Shown: piece by piece, positions 1-5,411 of the stretch | How positions within the stretch are numbered: position 1 is the first letter of the stretch | Layout of the letters: the number at the start of each line of letters is the position of its first letter | DNA from: CAYJPA01 sp964371945 | GTDB taxonomy: Bacteria > Chloroflexota > Chloroflexia > Thermomicrobiales > UBA6265 | Length of the DNA: 11,344 nucleotides | Direction: 5' to 3' | Assembly (NCBI GenBank): GCA_964371945.1 | Contig: CAYJPA010000123.1 | Coordinates: forward strand, 1-11,344 | Notes under the pieces: model-generated | What the model saw: only the letters and a program-made list of their open reading frames with translations | Database searches by the model: none | Told to the model about the DNA's origin: nothing | Program-made: the position numbers and the translations under genes

Positions 1-126
1 TTGCGCGCCACACTGCCGGCCGCGTTCGCCGCGGGATTCGTGATCACCGGCTTCGTTCCCGACACATTGCCGGAGCAACAACTGTCATCGCTGGTGCTGC
101 AAAAAACGCGTGCGCTTACAAGTTGA
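1..126 (+). CDS. C-terminal fragment of an unidentified protein (possibly a SAM-dependent methyltransferase)
   Basis: The reading frame is open from the first base of the window and stops with TGA at 124-126, giving 41 residues of a protein that begins upstream. The segment has an AAGF step followed by a beta-like stretch (FVITGFV) and, after a short loop, a second one (SSLVLQKTR). That pattern resembles the last two strands of a class I SAM-dependent methyltransferase, where an 'AGF.v' step precedes the final 'fLvLra.k' strand. This is resemblance of a short tail only; no catalytic motif lies inside the window and another alpha/beta fold would fit. The next gene starts within 40 bases, so the two may be co-transcribed. 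I am fairly sure that it is coding and unsure of the family. Confidence 0.5.
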   Translation: MRATLPAAFAAGFVITGFVPDTLPEQQLSSLVLQKTRALTS

Positions 127-162
127 CTTTTGCCGCGCGGTGCCGTGGAAAGGCCGAACCAG

Positions 163-1299
163 GTGTCCAAGGACTTCAGGATTACTCGAATCGAAGTCAT
201 TCCGGCCCGCTTGCCATTGCGCGAACCGTTCGTCATTGCGTACGCCCGTCAAGAGGACATTCCGACAGTTTTCGTGCGCATCACGACGCACGGCGGGCTG
301 GTCGGCTGGGGCGAGGCGACGCCAGACCCCAACGTCACCGGCGAAACGTTTGCTTCGACCGCGGCTGTTCTGCGCGAGGATCTTGCCCCAGTATTGATCG
401 GCCACGATGCGCGCGATCGTGAATCTGCGATCCACAAACTCGACGCGAAGGTCGAGCACATTCCCGCGGCGAAGGCGGCGCTCGATATCGCGCTGCACGA
501 TCTTGTTGCCCGCGCGTACGGTCTTCCGCTTTGGGCGCTGCTCGGCGGGAGGAGCAAACTTCATCTCCAGATATCACGCGTCGTCAGCATGAAAGAACCG
601 TCCGCGATGGCCGTCGACGCCCTCAAGCACGTCGCGGACGGCTTCGCGACGGTCAAACTGAAAGTCGGCGATGCCCGGAATCCGATGTTGGACGTCGCCC
701 GCGTCTTCGCGGTGCGCGATGCGGTCGGGCCGGAGATCCTGATCAAGATCGATGTCAATCAGGGGTGGGCAACACCGGGAGTGGCAATTCCCGCGACACG
801 TGCTGTGCTTGGCAGCCGGCCCGAATACGTCGAACAGCCGATCGCGCAATGGGATATCGAGGGCCTGGCCGAGGTCAGAAGGCAAACCGGCGCAACGATC
901 ATGGCCGATGAGGCGCTCCACGGCGTCCGTGATATGCAGCGGATCGTCGCGCTCCGCGCGGCCGATCTGGTCAATATCAAATTGATGAAGACCGGCGGTC
1001 TTCTGAACGCGCTCCGGGTGAATGCGATCGCGGAGGCTGCAGGGATCGGCGCGCAGGTCGGAACGATGGTCGAGAGCTCGATTGCCTCGGCGGCTGGATT
1101 GCACCTGGCAATGTCGCTGGCGAATGTCAAAACGGTCGAAATGGGTGGGCCCCTGATGATCACCGAGGAAGTCGGCGATCTCCGCGTCTGCTATGACCGC
1201 GACACCATCACGCTGTCCGACAAACCAGGTCTGGGCATCGAAGTCGATGAATCCGCCGTTAAGCGGTTCAGCGAAGCCTGGTGGACGATCACTTCTTAG
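163..1299 (+). CDS. Mandelate racemase/muconate lactonizing enzyme superfamily protein (MLE subgroup-like)
   Basis: This is an enolase-superfamily enzyme of 378 residues with the usual N-terminal capping domain (about 1-120) and a TIM-barrel. Counting from the GTG at 163, the KLK motif carries the acid/base Lys at 167. The Mg2+ ligands are Asp197 (IDVNQGW), Glu224 (VEQP) and Asp249 (ADEA). The opposing Lys is at 273 (NIKLMKTGG) and a GTMVESS strand follows at about 300. Such enzymes abstract the proton alpha to a carboxylate to racemise, epimerise or cycloisomerise. The Lys pair places it with muconate cycloisomerases, dipeptide epimerases and N-succinylamino-acid racemases rather than mandelate racemase. 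The late strand reads VEMGGPL, lacking the Asp-x-Asp of typical dipeptide epimerases, while the PGLGI end resembles CatB-type proteins. GTG 163 is preferred because GGAAAGG lies ten bases upstream; a TTG at 130 would add 11 residues of poor character. The substrate cannot be read from the sequence. Confidence 0.88.
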   Translation: MSKDFRITRIEVIPARLPLREPFVIAYARQEDIPTVFVRITTHGGLVGWGEATPDPNVTGETFASTAAVLREDLAPVLIGHDARDRESAIHKLDAKVEHIPAAKAALDIALHDLVARAYGLPLWALLGGRSKLHLQISRVVSMKEPSAMAVDALKHVADGFATVKLKVGDARNPMLDVARVFAVRDAVGPEILIKIDVNQGWATPGVAIPATRAVLGSRPEYVEQPIAQWDIEGLAEVRRQTGATIMADEALHGVRDMQRIVALRAADLVNIKLMKTGGLLNALRVNAIAEAAGIGAQVGTMVESSIASAAGLHLAMSLANVKTVEMGGPLMITEEVGDLRVCYDRDTITLSDKPGLGIEVDESAVKRFSEAWWTITS

Positions 1300-1309
1300 T
1301 CGTCTTTTT
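1284..1309 (+). terminator. Possible weak intrinsic terminator of the MLE-like gene
   Basis: GACGA (1284-1288) can pair with TCGTC (1300-1304), and five T follow directly (1305-1309). The stem is short, the loop is 11 bases, and the left arm lies inside the end of the coding region. The T-run right after the stem is the supporting sign. Confidence 0.3.
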
Positions 1310-1314
1310 GGAGA

Positions 1315-1344
1315 TTGGGCCGAAAGCGATTTAGCGTGTATTCT
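1315..1344 (+). promoter_or_regulatory. Candidate sigma-70-type promoter for the toxin-antitoxin pair
   Basis: TTGGGC (1315-1320) and TATTCT (1339-1344) are separated by 18 bases and sit about 33 bases before the antitoxin start. The match to TTGACA/TATAAT is partial. Position and local AT-richness support it; no operator palindrome was recognised. Confidence 0.3.
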
Positions 1345-1377
1345 CAGCCAACTAATTTGTCCCCTCGGAGGAGCGCA

Positions 1378-1632
1378 ATGGAAGATCAGACAGAAACTCT
1401 CGCACACCGCATTGTTATCGACCCGGAGATCATGGTCGGAAAGCCGACAGTCCGAGGCACCCGAATCCCTGTCGAGCTCGTGCTTAAGCGGCTCTCACGA
1501 AATCTTGACCTCGACGCGTTGTTCGTTTCCTATCCGCGACTCACGCTCGATGATGTACGTGCCTGCCTTGCTTATGCCCAGGCGCTGGTTGCAGGTGAAG
1601 ATGTAATACTTGTTGAGCCAGAGCCGGCGTAG
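1378..1632 (+). CDS. DUF433 family antitoxin
   Basis: This 84-residue protein carries the DUF433 signature: HRIVIDPEIM at 10-19, then GKP and RGTRIPVELVL at 26-36, then a YPRLT..DVRACLAYA segment in the second half. DUF433 proteins are small winged-helix-like DNA-binding proteins that act as antitoxins, binding their toxin and usually repressing their own promoter. The ATG at 1378 is chosen because a strong GGAGGAG (1367-1373) lies four bases upstream; earlier in-frame codons would add a non-conserved leader. The TAG stop is four bases before the start of the DUF5615 gene, so the two are very likely translated as a pair, in the classical antitoxin-first order. Local base composition is poorer in G+C than in the neighbouring enzymes. 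Assignment to the family is confident; repression of its own promoter is inferred. Confidence 0.88.
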   Translation: MEDQTETLAHRIVIDPEIMVGKPTVRGTRIPVELVLKRLSRNLDLDALFVSYPRLTLDDVRACLAYAQALVAGEDVILVEPEPA

Positions 1633-1636
1633 GCGA

Positions 1637-1996
1637 ATGGCCAGATTTCTGCTCGACGAAAGTGCCGATTTTCCGCTGATCAAGCAACTGATTGAGCAAG
1701 GTCACGACGTAAAAACCGTGGTCAGAGATTTTCAGGCCGCGATCTCTGATATAGAGGTCTTGGCCATTGCAGTCCCAGAAAACCGCATAATCATCACAAA
1801 TGATCGCGATTTTGGTGAGCTCGTGTTTCGGCGAGGACTTGCACACCGCGGAATCATCCTATTTCGACTCGGCGACGAATCGATGGAAGTCAAATTTGCC
1901 CGGCTCAGTCAAATCCTCCTGTTTTCTGAGTCTGAACTTCGTTCTTTTACCGTGGTGACCGAGAACGTGATTCGAATTCGCCACCACTCGTCGTGA
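1637..1996 (+). CDS. DUF5615 family PIN-like toxin
   Basis: This 119-residue protein has the DUF5615 (PIN-like, Mut7-C related) pattern. FLLDES at 4-9 supplies an early Asp at 7, GHDV lies at 22-25, and a mid-protein Asp is at 38. The strand IIITNDRDFGEL at 51-62 gives Asp56 and Asp58, and RGIILFRL follows at 71-78. These acidic residues match the metal site of PIN-type ribonucleases, so the expected role is an RNA-cleaving toxin in the cytoplasm, held in check by the DUF433 partner just upstream. The ATG at 1637 is used because homologues begin with 'M..fLLDE'; an earlier start at 1610 would overlap the antitoxin. There is no clear ribosome-binding site, so coupling to the antitoxin's stop is likely. 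Hand counts of 60-base blocks give about 43-45% G+C against about 65% in the preceding gene, consistent with acquisition as a module. Confidence 0.87.
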   Translation: MARFLLDESADFPLIKQLIEQGHDVKTVVRDFQAAISDIEVLAIAVPENRIIITNDRDFGELVFRRGLAHRGIILFRLGDESMEVKFARLSQILLFSESELRSFTVVTENVIRIRHHSS

Positions 1997-2047
1997 CTTG
2001 ACTATCGAGGCGGCATGCGAGAGCACGCGAGGCTTCAAAAGGCACAA

Positions 2048-3433
2048 ATGGTGAAGCACTATCGGAGCTACAGCTATTGGCTGGAGTCGTGTGGGGACGA
2101 TCTCGCGCCGCGCCCCGCCCTCGACGGTTCGATTGATGTGGATGTCGCGATTCTGGGCGCGGGTTACTCTGGGCTCTGGACCGCGTACTACCTGCTGAAA
2201 CGCGAGCCGGGACTTAGCATCGCGATCGTGGAGCGAGAGATCGCCGGTTTTGGCGCCTCCGGTCGGAACGGCGCCTGGTGCACACACGGGTTTCCGACGT
2301 CGCCAGGCAAGATCGCGAAAACGCATGGACGGAATGCCGGGATCGCTGTGCAACAGGCAATGTTCGATACGGTCGACGAGGTTGGCCGGGTGGCGGCGAT
2401 CGAAGGAATCGACATCGACTGGACCAAGGGCGGCGAAGTGCTCGTCGCACGGGGACCGGAGCAGCTCCCCACGATTCAGCATGTGAAAGCCGAATTCGAT
2501 GGACTCGGGTTCGCTGACCGCGCGGTGCTGCTCGACAAAGCGGCGACCGATGCACACGTTCGAATTGCCGGCGCGGTTGGCGGCATCTTTCTGCCCGATA
2601 CTGCCACCATTCATCCCGGTAAGCTCGTCCGCGGACTTGTGCGGTTGGTTGAGCGGAATGGAGCGACCATTTTCGAACAGACCGCCGTGACCGATTTCTC
2701 GACTGGACCCAATCCCGCACTGCACACGGCGCGTGGGGATGTGCGCGCGAAGACGATCGTGCTCTGCGGGGAGGCATACCTCTCCCAACTTCCAAAGCTC
2801 AAGCGACAGATCATGCCCGTGTACTCGCTGATCACGCTGACTGAGCCGCTGTCCGCGGCCGATTGGGCCGAGATCGGTTGGGAAAATCGGGAAACAATCG
2901 CGTCGTGTCGCTACACCGTCGATTATCTCTCGAAAACCGCGGATGGCCGGTTGCTTTTCGGCGGCCGCGGAGCTCCCTATCACTTTGGGTCGAGCATCAA
3001 GGACGATTACGATCGCAACGGCGCTACGCACCAGATGCTAATGGACAATGTTCGCAGTTGGTTTCCGCGCCTCAAAGACGTCAAGTTCAGCCATACCTGG
3101 GGCGGCCCGCTCGGGTGGCCGCGCGATTTCATGCCGACCATGTCATACGATCCGCGCGAGAGTCTGGCTACCGCGCGGGGCTACACGGGGAATGGAGTGT
3201 CGACCGCAAATCTCGCTGGCAGGGTTCTGGCCGATCTCATCACCGGCGCCGATTCCGAGATTACGAAGCTGCCATGCGTGAACCATCGCTCGCCGAACTG
3301 GGAGCCGGAACCGTTCCGGTTCGCCGGAGTGCGGTACGTACAGCGCGCCTTTTTGAGATTGGACGAGAAAGCTGCGCGAACAGGCCGGGCTCCGAGCGGC
3401 AAAACGCTGGCCGAGCGATTGACGACGCACTGA
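2048..3433 (+). CDS. FAD-dependent oxidoreductase, DAO/DadA family (amine or amino-acid oxidase-like)
   Basis: This 461-residue flavoprotein belongs to the D-amino-acid-oxidase fold (COG0665-like). It opens with a YRSYSYWLES leader, then a beta strand and dinucleotide-binding GAGYSG at 37-42, and an acidic strand end (IVEREI, about 60-65) for the ribose of FAD. A GASGRNGAW motif at 69-77 follows, as in gamma-glutamylputrescine- and glycine-oxidase-like members. Near the C-terminus, GYTGNGVSTANLAG followed by RVLADLI closes the FAD site. Enzymes of this group oxidise the C-N bond of amines or amino acids using oxygen or an electron carrier; the substrate is not deducible. An in-frame ATG at 2015 would add 11 residues. 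I prefer 2048 because AAAAGG stands five bases upstream and relatives begin near 'YWLE', but the choice is not secure. The toxin stops only about 50 bases earlier, so transcription from the toxin-antitoxin promoter may run into this gene. Confidence 0.87.
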   Translation: MVKHYRSYSYWLESCGDDLAPRPALDGSIDVDVAILGAGYSGLWTAYYLLKREPGLSIAIVEREIAGFGASGRNGAWCTHGFPTSPGKIAKTHGRNAGIAVQQAMFDTVDEVGRVAAIEGIDIDWTKGGEVLVARGPEQLPTIQHVKAEFDGLGFADRAVLLDKAATDAHVRIAGAVGGIFLPDTATIHPGKLVRGLVRLVERNGATIFEQTAVTDFSTGPNPALHTARGDVRAKTIVLCGEAYLSQLPKLKRQIMPVYSLITLTEPLSAADWAEIGWENRETIASCRYTVDYLSKTADGRLLFGGRGAPYHFGSSIKDDYDRNGATHQMLMDNVRSWFPRLKDVKFSHTWGGPLGWPRDFMPTMSYDPRESLATARGYTGNGVSTANLAGRVLADLITGADSEITKLPCVNHRSPNWEPEPFRFAGVRYVQRAFLRLDEKAARTGRAPSGKTLAERLTTH

Positions 3434-3461
3434 CGGTCGATTCGGCTTCGCTCCGAGATTC

Positions 3462-3486
3462 ATTGCAGCTATCTACTTGCTGCAAT
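3462..3486 (+). terminator. Hairpin after the FAD oxidoreductase gene
   Basis: ATTGCAGC (3462-3469) and GCTGCAAT (3479-3486) form a perfect 8-bp stem around a 9-base loop, 28 bases after the stop codon. There is no T-run, so it may be a weak terminator or an mRNA 3'-end stabiliser. Confidence 0.35.
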
Positions 3487-3672
3487 TCCGATCGCCTGGC
3501 GTGCTCCTCTGCATTGCCTCTACGTATGTGAACGGCGACATACATCACTCGAACCACTTGTTTCTACGTAGTTTGAAACAGCCTGCTTCTCCGAAATGCG
3601 TCGTTTTAGGGATGTGCGGCATCCAGTTGAAGCGCATCATATGGGTGTTGGTAATGGGCCAGCGCAAAACGG
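3487..3672. other. Intergenic stretch with little recognisable content
   Basis: The gap between the FAD oxidoreductase and the short gene at 3673 is 239 bases in all (3434-3672) and AT-richer than the surrounding genes (about 43% G+C in the block 3541-3600). Apart from the hairpin at 3462-3486 and a promoter-like pair near its end, I see no protein of convincing character and no RNA gene. Confidence 0.4.
3627..3655 (+). promoter_or_regulatory. Candidate promoter for the short gene at 3673
   Basis: TTGAAG (3627-3632) and GGTAAT (3650-3655) are spaced 17 bases apart and end 17 bases before the possible start at 3673. Both hexamers match the sigma-70 consensus in four of six positions. This is a pattern match only. 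Confidence 0.25.
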
Positions 3673-3906
3673 ATGGAGAATAATGTGTTGCAGCTAAGTG
3701 TTGTCGCGGTACAGGAGATCATCCGGATACATGAGCCCGAGCGCCTGGCAGTCGAGGACCGCAACTATCAACGTCACCTTGCTCGTGCAATTCGCCGGGA
3801 ACTTCGAAAAGGCATTTGGGCACGGCTTCGAAACCGCTCCGGTCAGTTGCAGCCTTCAGCGCAGGGGACCGCGACGGTCGCGAATCCCGCGGGCGCGGGC
3901 GACTAA
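3673..3906 (+). CDS. Short hypothetical protein, basic and helical
   Basis: This open frame encodes up to 77 residues. I do not recognise the family with certainty. The first half reads as an amphipathic helix (LQLSVVAVQEIIRI), followed by a strongly charged segment rich in Arg and Glu (HEPERLAVEDRNYQRHLARA, then IRRELRKG). It ends in a low-complexity Gln/Pro/Ala/Gly tail that may be disordered. No signal peptide or membrane span is seen. Starts at ATG 3673, GTG 3685 or TTG 3688 are all possible; GGAGA at 3675-3679 would serve the latter two. Support for a real gene comes from the ordered composition, a promoter-like pair upstream and a perfect hairpin 31 bases after the stop. Overlapping frames of similar length keep the call moderate. 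Confidence 0.45.
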   Translation: MENNVLQLSVVAVQEIIRIHEPERLAVEDRNYQRHLARAIRRELRKGIWARLRNRSGQLQPSAQGTATVANPAGAGD

Positions 3907-3936
3907 TCAACCGGGTAATGTATGTTGAAGCGACTT

Positions 3937-3962
3937 AAAGGGACAGCGAATGCTGTCCCTTT
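3937..3962 (+). terminator. Strong hairpin terminator after the short gene
   Basis: AAAGGGACAGC (3937-3947) pairs perfectly with GCTGTCCCTTT (3952-3962) around a GAAT loop. The 11-bp stem has A:T pairs at its base, so a short T-run forms the right edge on either strand, and it may work in both directions. It separates the short gene from the membrane-protein gene. Confidence 0.7.
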
Positions 3963-4008
3963 GTCGTGTGTGACAAAAATTCCTTCGGAAGTCTCCGCGG
4001 TGGTAGGT

Positions 4009-4014
4009 TATGAT
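4009..4014 (+). promoter_or_regulatory. -10-like element before the membrane-protein gene
   Basis: TATGAT differs from the consensus TATAAT at one position and stands 39 bases before the ATG at 4053. No good -35 hexamer is present at 16-18 bases; a weak TTCGGA lies 19 bases upstream. It is placed after the hairpin terminator, where a new promoter is expected. Confidence 0.3.
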
Positions 4015-4052
4015 GCGGTCGTCAATGACTTGTAGTGGAAACGGACCTACCC

Positions 4053-4586
4053 ATGCGCCGGTACACAGATGATCCGCTTGTGTGGATGCTCGTCGGCGGG
4101 CTTGGTTTCGGGCTCTTCATTGGGATTCTTCGTGCTTCGGGGCCCGTGGAACTTTTGCTTTGGGTGCTGGGTGGTGTTTTCGTATCGCTGATTGCTTTCA
4201 CCATCTATCTCGATCCTCAACCTCACACGGCGATAATCTTCACTTTGGCTCGTCCGCCTGCTGTTCGATCACATGTTCGCGACCGGTTTGGGCGCGCGCC
4301 GTGGGTGCCAGGCGTCGATACTCCGGGAGAGTTGCTCTTCTGGCGCCGCCTCCAGCCCAATCTGTTCGTGGCTGTCGTTCTTGCCCTGTTTGGCGTCGTA
4401 CCAGCGGTGATTTATGTTGTTTTGGCGATGAGGTCAACGCAAACGATATTGGTCGTCACTGAAGCGGAAAGAGACCGCACCGCGGTGAATGTCACTATTC
4501 GACCTCGTTCGCATGACGGCCGGCGCATAACGAACAAGCTCGTCAACAGTCTCATAAGGCTTGGCGAGCGCGTTGATCTGGATTGA
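4053..4586 (+). CDS. Uncharacterised membrane protein, three predicted transmembrane helices
   Basis: I do not recognise this 177-residue protein. Three hydrophobic spans are visible. The first two, about 10-26 (LVWMLVGGLGFGLFIGI) and 32-53 (around ELLLWVLGGVFVSLIAF), form a hairpin. The third, at about 103-125, is rich in Val, Leu and Ala. Between the second and third lies a roughly 50-residue loop with several Arg and the segment WVPGVDTPGELLFWRRLQPN, and a basic soluble tail of about 50 residues follows the last span. No catalytic motif, signal peptide or known fold is apparent. ATG 4053 is chosen over GTG 4035 because no ribosome-binding site precedes the latter; the site before 4053 is also weak. 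The gene stands alone between the hairpin at 3937-3962 and the racemase-like gene 72 bases downstream, so context does not suggest a role. Hydrophobic spans in register make it convincing as a real gene. Confidence 0.7.
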   Translation: MRRYTDDPLVWMLVGGLGFGLFIGILRASGPVELLLWVLGGVFVSLIAFTIYLDPQPHTAIIFTLARPPAVRSHVRDRFGRAPWVPGVDTPGELLFWRRLQPNLFVAVVLALFGVVPAVIYVVLAMRSTQTILVVTEAERDRTAVNVTIRPRSHDGRRITNKLVNSLIRLGERVDLD

Positions 4587-4658
4587 TCTCGATTTGCTCG
4601 TTGAACCGCTATCCCGCGAACGAATTCAGATCGTCGGGACTTTGATAGGAGCCATATC

Positions 4659-5330
4659 GTGCCCACGCTTGCGTTGATTCACACCGCGGTCGTCAATGTG
4701 ACGACCTTCCAGGGACTGTGCGGCGAGCTAACTCCGGAGCTCACCACGTTCCACATGCTCGACGAGAGTTTGCTCAAAAACACGATCCGTGAGGGATCGA
4801 TGTCGCACCAGACCGCAAAACGGGTGGTCGGACACGTGGTGTCGGCCGCGGACGCCGGCGCCGATGCGGTGCTGGTAACCTGCTCGTCGATCGGTCGTGG
4901 CGCTGAGATCGCCCGCGAGTTGGTGTCGATTCCGGTCATCCGGGTCGACGAAGCGATGGCCGACGAGGCAGTTCGGATTGGAGCGCGGATCGGCGTGATC
5001 GCCACTCTGCCTACGACACTCGAACCGACTTCTGCGCTCGTTCGCTCTCGGGCGGAATTGGCCAGCAGAGCGGTTCACGTGGTTGTTCATCTCTGCGAAG
5101 GCGCATTCGCGGCGCTCTCTGCCGGCGATACCGTCGCCCACGATGCTGCCGTCGCTGCTGGGCTTCGGGATCTGATGAGCCGCGTCGACGTAATCGTGTT
5201 GTCGCAGGCAACAATGGCCAGGGTTGCCGGCCAAATACCGCCACGCGAACGTGGGGTGCCGATCCTGAGCAGCCCTCGCTCCGGCTTGTTGCGCGCTCGC
5301 GATACATTGCTGGGGAATTCCAGGCTGTAG
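4659..5330 (+). CDS. Aspartate/glutamate racemase family protein
   Basis: The 223-residue product matches the Asp/Glu/hydantoin racemase fold, which has two alpha/beta halves with one catalytic residue from each. The first-half motif is VLVTCSSIG with Cys75; the second is VIVLSQATMARV at about 178-189, where classical racemases have a second Cys in a 'GCTHY' motif. Here Gln183 stands at the aligned place. Single-Cys members include proteins acting on malonate- or hydantoin-type substrates as well as uncharacterised ones, so racemisation of a free amino acid is not assured. Other fold signs are the N-terminal LALIHTAVVN strand and IGVIATLPTTLEPT at about 111-124. The GTG start at 4659 has ATAGGAG (4645-4651) seven bases upstream, which fixes it well. 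The protein should be cytoplasmic. It lies 72 bases after the membrane-protein gene and 81 bases before the LAL regulator. Confidence 0.82.
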   Translation: MPTLALIHTAVVNVTTFQGLCGELTPELTTFHMLDESLLKNTIREGSMSHQTAKRVVGHVVSAADAGADAVLVTCSSIGRGAEIARELVSIPVIRVDEAMADEAVRIGARIGVIATLPTTLEPTSALVRSRAELASRAVHVVVHLCEGAFAALSAGDTVAHDAAVAAGLRDLMSRVDVIVLSQATMARVAGQIPPRERGVPILSSPRSGLLRARDTLLGNSRL

Positions 5331-5353
5331 CCGCCTCCCCGACGCTCGGCTAC
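5327..5353 (+). terminator. Short hairpin at the end of the racemase-like gene
   Basis: GTAGCCG (5327-5333), which includes the stop codon, pairs exactly with CGGCTAC (5347-5353) across a 13-base loop, followed by TCTT. It is a weak terminator candidate. Confidence 0.25.
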
Positions 5354-5411
5354 TCTTGAGGTGCGACACAAGATAGGGTGGCCTTTTCAAGCAACGTGCG
5401 CTGAGAGTGCG

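Noticed and set aside
574..1407. A 277-codon minus-strand frame opposite the MLE-like gene
   Set aside because: It overlaps catalytic motifs of the plus-strand enzyme, shows no motif of its own, and its start lies inside the antitoxin region.
1859..3031. A 390-codon open frame on the minus strand opposite the FAD oxidoreductase
   Set aside because: It lies opposite a clear flavoprotein with GAGYSG and other motifs. Its own translation is His/Arg/Pro-rich without any fold signature, as expected for antisense frames in GC-rich DNA.
3477..3683. A 68-codon plus-strand frame before the short hypothetical gene
   Set aside because: It has no ribosome-binding site, an irregular Cys/His/Ser-rich translation and overlaps the next, better candidate.
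4600..4640. A TTGAAC-led promoter before the racemase-like gene
   Set aside because: No acceptable -10 hexamer lies at 16-19 bases downstream.
4015..4698. The 13-mer GCGGTCGTCAATG at 4015-4027 and 4686-4698
   Set aside because: The second copy lies within codons of the racemase-like gene, there is no dyad symmetry and no extension of similarity, so chance is the simplest explanation.
5361..5411. A longer start for the LAL regulator at GTG 5361
   Set aside because: The extra residues have no conserved character and no convincing ribosome-binding site precedes them.
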